The notes beneath the pieces are model-generated. The model did not search any database, was not told where the DNA came from, and saw only the letters and a list, made by a program, of their open reading frames with translations. DNA of 17,644 bases from positions 1-17,644 of the forward strand of contig JALOQG010000013.1 in NCBI GenBank assembly GCA_025453505.1, given 5' to 3'. Of this stretch, positions 6,845-15,344 are shown piece after piece (within the stretch, counting starts at the first letter, position 1; every line of letters begins with the position of its first letter). Origin of the DNA: Myxococcota bacterium (GTDB taxonomy: Bacteria; Myxococcota_A; UBA9160; PR03). The position numbers and the translations under genes were made by a program.

Positions 6845-7534
6845 ATGGGCCCCGTCATCGGGATCACCGTGAGCATCGATGCTTCGGGGCGCGTGCGGCC
6901 GGACGCGGAGCTGCTCTACGTGCGGCGCGTCTACGCGCAGGCGGTGCGTGCGGCCGGCGGCGTGCCGCTGCTGGTGCCGCCCGACGCGGATCCGGCCGAC
7001 GCCGTGCGCGTCTGCGACGGCTTCGTCGTCTCGGGCGGCGCCGATCTGCCCGTGTCGTTCGGCGCGCACGCCGCTGCGATCCCGAATGCGGAGGATGCGC
7101 AGCGGGTCGCGTGGGATCGCCGGCTGCTCGACGGCGCGCGTGCGGCGCGGCGCCCGCTGCTCGGCGTCTGCTACGGGATGCAGCTGCTGAACCTGCACGC
7201 GGGCGGCACGCTGCTGCCGGACATCGGCGCGGCGATCGCGGGCGCGCTCGATCACGGCGGAGACGGCCGCACCAGCGAGCACGCGATCGCGATCGCGTCC
7301 GGCAGCGTGCTATTCGGCGCGATCGGCGCCGCCGCGCGGGTTTCGTCGCGCCACCACCAGGCCGTCGATCGCATCGCGCCCGGCTTCCGCGCGGTCGCGA
7401 CGTCGCCGGACGGTGTCGTCGAGGCGATCGAGGCCGAGGACGGCGCCGCGTTGCTCGGCGTCGAGTGGCATCCCGAATCGGACGCGACGGCGGCCGGCGT
7501 CTACGGCTGGCTGGTCGCGAGGGCGAGCGCGTGA
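6845..7534 (+). CDS. Class-I glutamine amidotransferase-like / gamma-glutamyl hydrolase (peptidase C26, PuuD-like)
   Basis: A 229-residue stand-alone C26 domain. Motifs are 'VIGITVS' at the N-terminus, 'DGFVVSGGADLPVS' (oxyanion region), the nucleophile elbow 'LLGVCYGMQLLN' with Cys109, 'SRHHQAVD' and 'LGVEWHPES' with His209 and Glu211. Such proteins (PuuD, gamma-Glu-GABA hydrolase) cut gamma-glutamyl amide bonds. The usual metal or partner domains of synthetase-type amidotransferases are absent. The gene lies 16 bases after the serine hydrolase and overlaps mpl by four bases (GTGA). Because murein stem peptides contain a gamma-D-Glu linkage, a role in trimming them is attractive but unproven; a polyamine or glutathione-like substrate is the alternative. 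Confidence 0.87.
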   Translation: MGPVIGITVSIDASGRVRPDAELLYVRRVYAQAVRAAGGVPLLVPPDADPADAVRVCDGFVVSGGADLPVSFGAHAAAIPNAEDAQRVAWDRRLLDGARAARRPLLGVCYGMQLLNLHAGGTLLPDIGAAIAGALDHGGDGRTSEHAIAIASGSVLFGAIGAAARVSSRHHQAVDRIAPGFRAVATSPDGVVEAIEAEDGAALLGVEWHPESDATAAGVYGWLVARASA

Positions 7535-8973
7535 GCACGACGATCCCCGAGAAGCTCTCGCACGTGCACCTCGTCGCGATCGCCGGCACCGGCATGGGCG
7601 CGCTCGCGGGTCTGCTGCACGCGCGCGGGCTGCGTGTCACCGGATCGGATCGCGCGCTGTATCCGCCGATGAGCGAGGCGCTCGCGGGGTGGGGCATTCC
7701 GGTCGCGATCGGCTTCGACCCGCAGAACGTGCTCGCCGACCGGCCCGATCTCGTCGTGATCGGCAACGCCGTGCGCGCCGACAACCCGGAAGCGCAGGCG
7801 GTCTTCGACGCCGGCCTTCCGTACCTGTCGTTTCCGGACGCGCTCTACCGGCTCGCGATGGCGGACCGCCACTCCGTCGTCGTCGCGGGCACGCACGGCA
7901 AGACGACGACGACCGCGCTGCTCGGGTCGCTGCTGGTGCGCGCCGGGCGCGATCCGTCGGTGCTGGTCGGCGGCGTCGCGCTCGACTTCGACGGGCCGTT
8001 CCGCGAAGGCCGGGGCCCGCACTTCGTCGTCGAAGGCGACGAGTACGACACCGCGTTCTTCGACAAGACGCCGAAGTTCTGGCACTACCACCCGCGCACG
8101 CTCTTGTTGACGTCGGTCGAGTTCGACCACGCCGACATCTACCGCGACCTCGACCACGTCAAGGACGTGTTCCGCACGCTGGTGCGCGAGATGCCCGCCG
8201 ACGGAACGATCGTCGCCGCGCTCGACGACGCCGACGTCTGCGACGTGCTCGGCGGCGCACGCTGCAAGGTGATCGGCTACGGCGTGGACGACGGCGAGCA
8301 CGGCTTCCGCGCGCTCGACCTCGAAGCGGGGCCGCAGGGCACGCGCTTCCGCGTCGTGCGAGACGAACACGACGTCGCGACGGCGATCGTCCCGATGTAC
8401 GGCCGCCACAACGTCGCGAACGCGCTCGGCGCGATCGCGGTCGCGGTGGCGCTCGGTGTCCCCGCGCAGGAAGCCGCGGACGCGTTGGCCGGCTTCCGCG
8501 GCGTGCGACGGCGGCAGGAAGTGCGTGGCACCGAACGCGGCGTCACGGTGCTCGACGACTTCGCGCACCACCCGACCGCCGTGCGCGAGACGATCGCCGC
8601 GATGCGCATGCGGTATCCGGACCGCCGCATCGTCGCCGTGCTCGAACCGCGCTCGAACACCAGCCGCCGCGCGCTCTTCCAGCACGATTTCATCGACGCG
8701 CTGCTCGGCGCCGACCGCAGCGTCGTCGCGATCGTCCCGCACGAGCCGATCTACAGCGCGACGGGCGAAGTCACCCAGTACCTCGACGCGGAGCGCATCG
8801 CGGCGTCGCTGCGCGAAGCCGATCGCGACGCGGTCGCGCTCGAAGGGGCCGACGCGATCGTCGATCATCTCGCCGCGACGTCCGTGAGCGGCGACGTCGT
8901 GCTCGTCATGAGCAACGGCGACTTCGGCGGCGTCTGGGGCAAGCTGCTCGCGAAGTTGCGCGAAGCCCGTTGA
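7531..8973 (+). CDS. mpl: UDP-N-acetylmuramate:L-alanyl-gamma-D-glutamyl-meso-diaminopimelate ligase Mpl
   Basis: Mpl ligates recycled L-Ala-gamma-D-Glu-meso-DAP to UDP-MurNAc, returning it to peptidoglycan synthesis. The 480-residue Mur-ligase has the N-terminal Rossmann domain ('VHLVAIAGTGMGALAGLLHARG'), the P-loop 'GTHGKTTTTALL' (Lys124), 'VVEGDEYDTAFFDKTPKF' with 'VEFDHADIY', the 'GRHNVANALGAIAVA' motif and the C-terminal 'DDFAHHPTAV' and 'EPRSNT'. The 'VVEGDEYDTAFFDKTPKFWHY' region distinguishes Mpl from MurC. The GTG at 7531 is chosen because it overlaps the upstream stop and starts the family N-terminus. It is the last gene of the dnaB-ldcA-mpl run and ends in a hairpin shared with the convergent gene. 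Confidence 0.95.
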   Translation: MSTTIPEKLSHVHLVAIAGTGMGALAGLLHARGLRVTGSDRALYPPMSEALAGWGIPVAIGFDPQNVLADRPDLVVIGNAVRADNPEAQAVFDAGLPYLSFPDALYRLAMADRHSVVVAGTHGKTTTTALLGSLLVRAGRDPSVLVGGVALDFDGPFREGRGPHFVVEGDEYDTAFFDKTPKFWHYHPRTLLLTSVEFDHADIYRDLDHVKDVFRTLVREMPADGTIVAALDDADVCDVLGGARCKVIGYGVDDGEHGFRALDLEAGPQGTRFRVVRDEHDVATAIVPMYGRHNVANALGAIAVAVALGVPAQEAADALAGFRGVRRRQEVRGTERGVTVLDDFAHHPTAVRETIAAMRMRYPDRRIVAVLEPRSNTSRRALFQHDFIDALLGADRSVVAIVPHEPIYSATGEVTQYLDAERIAASLREADRDAVALEGADAIVDHLAATSVSGDVVLVMSNGDFGGVWGKLLAKLREAR

Positions 8974-8996
8974 GCCGCTCAGCGCTTCAGCGGCTC
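8972..8996. terminator. Hairpin shared by convergent mpl and exported-protein gene
   Basis: GAGCCGCT (8972-8979) and AGCGGCTC (8989-8996) form a perfect 8-bp stem with a 9-base loop. The structure spans the stop codons of both convergent genes, so it could end transcription in both directions. There is no T tract on either side, so intrinsic termination is uncertain. Confidence 0.5.
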
Positions 8997-9584
8997 GAGG
9001 CGCAGCGAGAGGATCGCGTCGTAGGGGAGCTTCTTGCCCATCGCGGTCGGCGTCTTCTCGAGCGGCGCCAACTCCTGCGTCTTGCCGACCTCTCCCACCA
9101 GCACCTTCTCGACGGATCCCGCGCGCGCGCGGATGCCGAAGCGGGCGAAGGTCGGGATCAGCGGGGCGAGCACCCGACGCGTGTCGAGGATCGAGGCGAC
9201 CGCCGGATTGTCCTTCGTCCGCCGACCGCGGCCCTTCTTCTGCTCCCACACGGGCGAGCGCAGCGCGGCGTCGGCCAGCGCCTTCGAGAGCCACGGATAT
9301 TGGACGATGCGGCCGAGCTCGAGCGTCGCGCGATCGAGCTTCATGCGGCCGTCCGGGAATGCTTCGCGGAGTAGCGCCGTCAGCGCCGCCGAGGTGTCGG
9401 TGAGCGAGAGCGGACAGCCGGGACGCAAGCGCATCGACTGGCCGCCGTCGGCGATCTCGTGGGTCGTTTCGCACGCCTCCGCCTGCGCTTCGGCGAAAGC
9501 CGGCCGCGCGACGAGCGCGGCGACGACGCAGAACGACGGGACGGCGATGGTTCGGATCCAGCGGGAACGGGCGCGCGCGGTCAC
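8979..9584 (-). CDS. Unknown exported protein, about 201 residues
   Basis: I do not recognise this family. The GTG at 9584-9582 is chosen because GAGGAGGA precedes it and it opens a clear Sec signal peptide: basic 'RARSRWIRT', hydrophobic 'IAVPSFCVVAALVA' and a likely cleavage after 'RPAFA'. The open frame continues upstream to 9929, but that part lies over the 5' end of the divergent phosphodiesterase gene and has no support. The mature part has two Cys ('ACETTHE' and 'RPGCPLS'), possibly a disulfide, a basic 'KKGRGRRTK' stretch and a 'LELGRIVQYPWLSKALADAAL' helix-prone segment. It converges on mpl with its stop six bases from the mpl stop, and diverges from the ENPP-like gene with a 55-base gap. 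Confidence 0.72.
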   Translation of the reverse strand: MTARARSRWIRTIAVPSFCVVAALVARPAFAEAQAEACETTHEIADGGQSMRLRPGCPLSLTDTSAALTALLREAFPDGRMKLDRATLELGRIVQYPWLSKALADAALRSPVWEQKKGRGRRTKDNPAVASILDTRRVLAPLIPTFARFGIRARAGSVEKVLVGEVGKTQELAPLEKTPTAMGKKLPYDAILSLRLEPLKR

Positions 9585-9625
9585 GACTTCCTCCTCGGCG
9601 CCGGACGTTACCCGAGTTCGGCGGC

Positions 9626-9631
9626 TATCGT
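9626..9631 (+). promoter_or_regulatory. Candidate -10 box of the phosphodiesterase operon
   Basis: TATCGT in the 55-base divergent gap lies 8 bases before the ATG at 9640. No Shine-Dalgarno is visible there. If used, the transcript would be leaderless or nearly so. Weak, by-eye evidence. Confidence 0.25.
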
Positions 9632-9639
9632 TCCGCGCC

Positions 9640-10866
9640 ATGCGATGCGCCGCGCTCCTGCTCGCGATCGTTCTCGCGCTCGCAGCTCCGCCGGTGCGTG
9701 CCGACGCGGCGCGGGCCGTGATCCTGATCTCGTTCGACGGCACGACGCCGGCGATGGCGGAGTCGCTGCCCGTCTTCGAGCGCATGGCGAAGGAGGGCGC
9801 CTGGGCGGAGCGTCTCGTTCCGGCGTTTCCGTCGAACACCTTCCCGAACCACGTGACCTTCGTGACCGGCGTCTCGCCCGACCGGCACGGCATCGTGAAC
9901 AACAGCTTCCACGATCCGGTGCGTGGCACCTTCGACTACGCGGCCGATCCGACCTGGCTCGAGGCGGAGCCGATCTGGTCGATCGCCGCGCGCGCCGGCG
10001 TCGTGTCGGCGTCGTATCACTGGGTCGGATCCGAGGGCGCCTGGACGAGCGGACTCGGGCCGCGCCACTGGAAGCCGTTCGACGCGCGCGTGCCCGAGTC
10101 GCTGAAGGTCGATCAGATCCTCGCGTGGTTGGACCTTCCCGATCCCGCCGAGCGCCCGCGCCTCGTCACCGCCTGGTTCCACGGCGCGGACGGCGTGGCG
10201 CATCGCTTCGGTCCCGAGCATCCCGCCGTGGCGGCGAGCCTCGAACGGCAGGGCGGCGAGCTCGAACGATTGCTCGAAGGGATCGCCGCGCGCGGTCTCG
10301 CGGACTCGACGACGCTCGTCGTCGTGTCGGATCACGGCATGGTGGACACGCGGCGCCGTGTCGATCTCACGCGCGCGCTCGCCGATGCGGGCGCCGGCGC
10401 GCGCGTGATCGGCGGCGGTGGCTTCGCACAGGTCGCGCTGATCGGCGCTGCGGATCGCGAGGCGCGCGTCCGGCGCGTGCTCGAAGTCGCGGCGCGTCTC
10501 GAACTCGAGGCGTGGCCGCGCGACGCCGTGCCGCCGCCCTGGTCGGCTGCGAATCCGCGCTTCGGCGACGTCGTCGTCGTCGCGCCGCTCGGCGTGCAGA
10601 TCACGCGACTCGGGTTCTGGGCGCGCGCGCTCGGCCGCGTCGGTCTGCACCGCTCGTCGCTGCGCGGCATCCACGGGCATCGGCCGGAGCTGCCGGAGAT
10701 GAGCGCGTTCTTCGCGGCGATCGGGCCGGGCGTCGCGCCGGGCGCTCGGCCGCGGACGGTGCGGGCGATCGACGTAGCGCCTACCGTGCTGTCGCTGCTC
10801 GGCATTCCGATTCCCGACTCGATGGAGGGCCAGCCGATTCCGCTCACCGCCGGTGTCACCGAATGA
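9640..10866 (+). CDS. Exported ENPP-type nucleotide pyrophosphatase/phosphodiesterase (alkaline phosphatase superfamily)
   Basis: A 408-residue protein with a signal peptide ('MRCAALLLAIVLALAAPPVRA'), acting in the periplasm or outside. It has the two-zinc site of the ENPP family: Asp33 in 'LISFDGTTP', nucleophile Thr67 in 'PSNTFPNHVTFVTGVSPDRHGI', Asp184 and His188 in 'GADGVAHRFGPEHP', Asp231-His232 in 'VVSDHGM', and His345/His347 in 'GIHGH'. The family cleaves nucleotide or lipid phosphodiesters; substrate cannot be read from sequence here. ATG at 9640 is chosen for the signal peptide; the longer open frame upstream runs through the divergent gene. It overlaps the next gene by four bases (ATGA), so it heads a four-gene operon. 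Confidence 0.92.
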   Translation: MRCAALLLAIVLALAAPPVRADAARAVILISFDGTTPAMAESLPVFERMAKEGAWAERLVPAFPSNTFPNHVTFVTGVSPDRHGIVNNSFHDPVRGTFDYAADPTWLEAEPIWSIAARAGVVSASYHWVGSEGAWTSGLGPRHWKPFDARVPESLKVDQILAWLDLPDPAERPRLVTAWFHGADGVAHRFGPEHPAVAASLERQGGELERLLEGIAARGLADSTTLVVVSDHGMVDTRRRVDLTRALADAGAGARVIGGGGFAQVALIGAADREARVRRVLEVAARLELEAWPRDAVPPPWSAANPRFGDVVVVAPLGVQITRLGFWARALGRVGLHRSSLRGIHGHRPELPEMSAFFAAIGPGVAPGARPRTVRAIDVAPTVLSLLGIPIPDSMEGQPIPLTAGVTE

Positions 10867-11579
10867 CCGATCGCGCGCGACGCTTCGCCTGCGCGGCGCT
10901 GCTGCTCGCCTTCGCGCTCGGTGCGGACGAGGGCGGCAAGAAGCAGGAGAAGGGCGCGGCGAAGGAGGCTGCGGCGCCCGACACCTGGTACGCGCAGCTC
11001 TTCACCCACGGCGACACGATCGTGCGCGTGGATCACACCTGGTCGAAGGGCCGCAAGCTGCGCTCGGAGCTGGTGGTGCAGGGCCGTTCGTTCCTGACTC
11101 TCGTCAACGGCGATCGCTACATCATCGTCGACCAGACCGGCGGCACCGGCATCGCGATCCGCCGCGCGCCCGAGGCGATCGCGCTCGACGCGAAGCGGCC
11201 GAACGAGCGCCCCTTCGGCCGCGAGGCCGAGGGCCTGATCGCGAAGGGCGCCGAACTCGTGCGCTCCGACAGCCTCAACGGCCGGCCCTGCCGCGTGTAT
11301 CGCAAGACCGACGAGGTCGGCAAGCGCGAGATCTGGGTGACCGACGACAAGCAGAAGCTCCCGCTGCGCGTCGAGTTCTCGACGCGCGACGCCGGCGCGC
11401 GCACCGTCACCGACTTCATCGAGTGGCTGTCGGGCGTCGATCTGCCCGACGCCTTCTTCGAGCCGGATCCGCGCGTTGCGCTCGAAACGATCGAGTACGC
11501 CGACTACGTCGAGCGCAGCAAGGAGGAACCGGTGGGCCCGGCGCCCGTACTCTTCGCGCCGCTCCTGCACGGGAAGTAG
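10863..11579 (+). CDS. Exported LolA-like protein (outer-membrane lipoprotein-sorting superfamily fold)
   Basis: A 238-residue protein with an N-terminal signal ('RFACAALLLAFALGADE') followed by a Lys/Ala-rich linker. The body is a run of beta-strand segments such as 'DTIVRVDHTWSKGRKLRSELVVQGRSFLTLVNGDRYIIVDQ', then 'GRPCRVYRKTDEVGKREIWVTDDKQKLPLRVEF' and an 'FIEWLSGVDLPDAFFEPDP' end. That pattern resembles the LolA/LolB half-barrel superfamily (for example DUF4412-type proteins) that binds lipids or reports on modified residues. Assignment is by fold-like pattern only, so a plain 'exported protein of unknown function' is the safe reading. Its start overlaps the phosphodiesterase stop, and the DUF2304 gene begins 2 bases after its stop, which ties it to envelope work. 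Confidence 0.68.
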   Translation: MTDRARRFACAALLLAFALGADEGGKKQEKGAAKEAAAPDTWYAQLFTHGDTIVRVDHTWSKGRKLRSELVVQGRSFLTLVNGDRYIIVDQTGGTGIAIRRAPEAIALDAKRPNERPFGREAEGLIAKGAELVRSDSLNGRPCRVYRKTDEVGKREIWVTDDKQKLPLRVEFSTRDAGARTVTDFIEWLSGVDLPDAFFEPDPRVALETIEYADYVERSKEEPVGPAPVLFAPLLHGK

Positions 11580-11581
11580 CG

Positions 11582-12013
11582 ATGGAGCCGCGGATCACCC
11601 TCGAAGAGCTGCGCGAGGTGTTCCTCTCGGCCGAGGAATCGCAGGCGGCGCGCGTCGTCGCGATCCTCTTCAGTCTCGGCCTCGCTGCGATCGTGCTCGT
11701 GCTGGTTCGGCGAAGATCGCTGCGCGAGGAGTACACGCCGATCTGGCTGGCCGTCGCCGCCGGACTGCTCCTCGTGTCGCTGCGCTTCGACGTGCTGAAG
11801 GCGATCACGCGTGCGATCGGCGCGTGGACGCCGAGTTCGACGCTCTTCTTCCTCGGCGAAGTGTTCCTGCTCGCGATCTGCCTGAACTTCGCGGTGCGCC
11901 TCTCGCGCGCGAGCGTGCAGATCAAGAACCTCGGCCAGGAAGTGGCGATCCTGCGCGCGCGCCTCGACGAGGCGGACGCCCGCCGCCCGGAAGCGCCGCC
12001 GCGCGTCTCGTGA
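11582..12013 (+). CDS. DUF2304 family membrane protein
   Basis: A 143-residue protein with three likely transmembrane helices, about 22-43 ('ARVVAILFSLGLAAIVLVLV'), 53-68 and 84-104, followed by a cytoplasmic coiled-coil-like helix ('VQIKNLGQEVAILRARLDEA'). The 'VRRRSLREEYTPIWLAVAAGLLL' segment and the 'LFFLGEVFLLAICLNFAVRLSR' helix are typical of DUF2304. Members are often encoded next to polyprenyl-phosphate glycosyltransferases and polysaccharide genes; their biochemical role is unknown. It ends in a GTGA overlap with the DUF2142 gene. No signal peptide. Confidence 0.85.
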   Translation: MEPRITLEELREVFLSAEESQAARVVAILFSLGLAAIVLVLVRRRSLREEYTPIWLAVAAGLLLVSLRFDVLKAITRAIGAWTPSSTLFFLGEVFLLAICLNFAVRLSRASVQIKNLGQEVAILRARLDEADARRPEAPPRVS

Positions 12014-13347
12014 ACCCGGCCGCGCGCGCCTTCGCGGCGGTGGCCCTCGTCGCGGGATTCGCGATCGCGATCGTGATGCCGCCCGGCGCGGCGCCCGACG
12101 AGACGCGGCATCTCTCGCGCGTCGTGCTGATGAGCGAAGGCGATTTCGGCGTGCCGGGCCTCGCGCCGCCGCGCAGCACGATCCCGAAGAGCATCGGCGT
12201 GTTGTACCGGACCGTGAACGGCGAGGCGTGGCCCGCGCCACCGCCGGCGCGTTCGGTGCGCGAGATGGCCGCCTTCCTGCGCCAGCCGCTCGAGCCGGAG
12301 CGTCGCGTCTTCGTCGGCAACGCCGGCACGTATCCGCCTTTCGTGTATGCGCCGCATCTCGTCGGCGTAGCGCCCATGCGCTGGCTCGGCCTCGCGCCCG
12401 CCGCGATGATCTACGCGGGCCGCTTGGTGAGCGTGTTCGCGTGGGTCGCGCTGACCGCGCTCGCGATCCAGATCGCGCCCGCGCGGCAGTGGACGCTGGC
12501 GCTGCTCGCGCTGACACCGATGGCCGTCGCAGGCGCCGCCTCGATCTCGGCCGATGCGATGACGAACGCGGCGGCGCTGCTCTTCGCCGCATGCCTCGCG
12601 CGGAGCGCCGTGCGCGACGGCGCGATCGCGCCGCGCGAGAAGCTCGAGTTGCTCGCCGGGGCGCTGCTGCTCGCCTTCGTGAAGCCCGGCTACTGGCCGC
12701 TCGCGCTCGGTGCGCTCGCGATCCCGCCGGTGCGCTGCGGCGGGCGCGCGAGGCACCTCGGTCTCGCGGCGGCGATCGCGGCGGCGGTCGTCGTTCCGTC
12801 GCTCGCGTGGCTCGCGTTCGCGCAGACCAACCGGCCCACCGCGCCGATTCCCGGCTCGGATCCCGTCGGTCAGCTCCGCTTCGTGCTCGGCGATCCGCTC
12901 GGCTTCGCGGCGATCCTCGCGCGCACGCTCGCGCAGGGCTGTGTCGGCTACTGGCGGACCTTCGTCGGCGAACTCGGTCCGCTGCTCGTGAAGCTGCCGG
13001 CGTTCGTCTACGTGCTCTGGCTTCCCGCGCTCGCGCTGACGCTCGCCGCCGACGGCCCATCCGCGCGACTCTCGCGCGCAGGACGCGGCTGGTTCGCGGC
13101 GGGTGCGGCGCTCTCGATCGGCGCGATGTTCGGGATGGCGTATCTCGGCTGGAACCCCGTCGGCGCCCCGATCGTCCAGGGCGTGCAGGGCCGCTACTGG
13201 GCGCCCGCGCTGCCGCTGCTGGCGTTCGCGCTGCCCGCGTGGCCGCGACCGCTGCCGACGGCCGCGCGCCAGGCGCTGCTCGTCTTCTCCGTTGCGAGCC
13301 TCGCGCTCGCGATCGCCGGGATCTTCTCGGTCTACTACCGCCTCTGA
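12010..13347 (+). CDS. DUF2142 family polytopic membrane protein
   Basis: A 445-residue integral membrane protein with about nine or more hydrophobic segments. Family marks are the early periplasmic-loop 'PPGAAPDETRHLSRVVLMSEG' (Pro-x-Asp-Glu-x-x-His, about 22-45), 'SISADAMTNAAALL' (about 177-190), 'KPGYWPLAL' and 'GVQGRYWAPALPLLAF' (QGRY at 393-396). The Asp-Glu and the polytopic layout recall GT-C glycosyltransferases that use polyprenyl-phosphate sugars, and DUF2142 genes usually sit in surface-glycan loci; activity is inferred. GTG is chosen because it overlaps the DUF2304 stop and starts the first hydrophobic helix. It ends the operon, followed by a strong hairpin. Confidence 0.87.
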   Translation: MNPAARAFAAVALVAGFAIAIVMPPGAAPDETRHLSRVVLMSEGDFGVPGLAPPRSTIPKSIGVLYRTVNGEAWPAPPPARSVREMAAFLRQPLEPERRVFVGNAGTYPPFVYAPHLVGVAPMRWLGLAPAAMIYAGRLVSVFAWVALTALAIQIAPARQWTLALLALTPMAVAGAASISADAMTNAAALLFAACLARSAVRDGAIAPREKLELLAGALLLAFVKPGYWPLALGALAIPPVRCGGRARHLGLAAAIAAAVVVPSLAWLAFAQTNRPTAPIPGSDPVGQLRFVLGDPLGFAAILARTLAQGCVGYWRTFVGELGPLLVKLPAFVYVLWLPALALTLAADGPSARLSRAGRGWFAAGAALSIGAMFGMAYLGWNPVGAPIVQGVQGRYWAPALPLLAFALPAWPRPLPTAARQALLVFSVASLALAIAGIFSVYYRL

Positions 13348-13355
13348 AAGTACGG

Positions 13356-13392
13356 GCGCCGCTCGCGGTCCCGTGAGGAACCGGAGCGGCGC
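13356..13392. terminator. Hairpin terminator between convergent DUF2142 and TerB-like genes
   Basis: GCGCCGCTC (13356-13364) pairs perfectly with GAGCGGCGC (13384-13392). The interior can pair further (CGGTCC with GGAACCG, one bulge) around a short CGTGA loop. It lies 8 bases after the DUF2142 stop in the 116-base convergent gap. There is no T tract, only GATTGAT after it. The remaining ~70 bases to the next stop hold nothing I can name. Confidence 0.6.
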
Positions 13393-13463
13393 GATTGATC
13401 CGGGGAGGAGTGCGTCGGCGAGGCCGGGGCGGATCGCGCGAAGCAGCGAACGCCGCCGTCACG

Positions 13464-14030
13464 TCAGGCGATCCCGCTGCGGTGCATCACGCGCGCGACC
13501 TCGAGGAGCGCCGCTCCTTCCTCGCGCGAGATCTTGCCGAAGCCGAGCCATCCGCCGCTGGCTTCCGCGACTTCTCGCGTGCGCGTCCGCAGCCATTCGG
13601 CGCGGATGCGGCCGAGGTCCTTGCTCTCGCTGCGCGCCGTCGCTTCGAGGTAGCGCCGCCAGGCGTCGAGGAGATCGTCGCTCGGCCGCTTCGTGAGCCA
13701 CTCGCGGAGCAGCGCGTGCGCCGGATGTCCGGCGGGAATGCCGTCGCCTTCCGCGATGCGCAGGAGCGCGTCGCGCTCCTCGGGCTGCACCGCGCCGTCG
13801 GCCCATGCGACGAAGACGAGCGGCGTCCACTCGATCGCAGGCAGCGAAGCGTTCGTGAGGCCCGCGGCGACCATTGCGTCGACCGCGACGTCGTCGTCGA
13901 CGCCGCACTCGCGTGCGAGTTCGGCGCGCGACCGGATCGCCTCGGCGGTGCGCTTGCGATCTGCCTCGAGCCGGCTGAAGTAGCGTTCTTCCTGGGATCG
14001 GGTGCGGTCGGTGAGAGCGTTGGCGTCCAT
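13464..14030 (-). CDS. TerB-like domain protein
   Basis: A 188-residue soluble protein. The clearest feature is 'LVFVAWADGAVQPEERDALLRIAEGDGI' (about 71-98), the acidic helix-loop-helix typical of the TerB / DUF533-like all-alpha fold ('A-x-A-D-G-x-x-x-x-E-x'). The N-terminus is charged ('RTRSQEERYFSRLEADRKRTAEAIRSRAELARECG') and the C-terminal part holds 'GGWLGFGKISREEGAALLEVA'. TerB-like domains occur in stress and envelope-associated systems; no function can be assigned here. ATG at 14030 is preceded by AGGAGC at good spacing; an ATG at 14078 would add 16 residues. Upstream is a 132-base gap containing an AT-rich spot (14101-14111) that could hold its promoter. It lies downstream of mrp on the same strand. 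Confidence 0.78.
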   Translation of the reverse strand: MDANALTDRTRSQEERYFSRLEADRKRTAEAIRSRAELARECGVDDDVAVDAMVAAGLTNASLPAIEWTPLVFVAWADGAVQPEERDALLRIAEGDGIPAGHPAHALLREWLTKRPSDDLLDAWRRYLEATARSESKDLGRIRAEWLRTRTREVAEASGGWLGFGKISREEGAALLEVARVMHRSGIA

Positions 14031-14162
14031 GTTCGGGCTCCTGTTGCGGCGACTCGGCGCCGTGTCAGGAACCAGCATCGACCGAGTCCGCGCGGAAGGC
14101 CAATAGATAAATCGCGCGGAAGAGTTCGGCGGCGCCGATCGGAGCGGGACGCTGCGCTCGCT

Positions 14163-15266
<1,104 letters not shown>

Positions 15267-15272
15267 GCCGCG

Positions 15273-15278
15273 ATTCTA
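15273..15278 (-). promoter_or_regulatory. Candidate -10 box of mrp (possible leaderless transcript)
   Basis: On the - strand the sequence reads GCTAGAATCGCGGC directly followed by the mrp ATG. TAGAAT ends six bases before the start codon, so transcription would begin at or next to the ATG. No Shine-Dalgarno is visible. The core TAGAATCGCG is identical to that upstream of aroG. Confidence 0.42.
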
Positions 15279-15289
15279 GCGGCGGCTCG

Positions 15290-15318
15290 TTGCGGCGCCG
15301 GGCGCCGGCGGGCATATT
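15290..15318 (+). promoter_or_regulatory. Candidate promoter of the leader peptide-RNHCP unit
   Basis: TTGCGG (15290-15295) and CATATT (15313-15318) are spaced by 17 bases in the divergent gap from mrp. The start point would fall near 15325, giving a 20-base leader to the short ORF. The AT-rich CATATT stands out in this GC-rich context. By-eye match only. Confidence 0.4.
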
Positions 15319-15344
15319 GCCGCCTCGTTTCGAGAGGAGAAAGC

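Noticed and set aside
4669..6876. Long - strand open frame (735 codons) opposite ldcA and the serine hydrolase
   Set aside because: It is antisense to two genes with intact catalytic motifs; its composition (Arg/Ala/Asp/His-rich) is that of a GC-rich shadow frame, with no domain and no ribosome-binding site.
7501..9474. Long - strand open frame (657 codons) opposite mpl
   Set aside because: Shadow of mpl and of the exported-protein gene in another frame; no recognisable motif.
9585..9929. N-terminal extension of the exported protein up to 9929
   Set aside because: It would overlap the 5' part of the ENPP-like gene, while GTG 9584 has both a Shine-Dalgarno and an immediate signal peptide.
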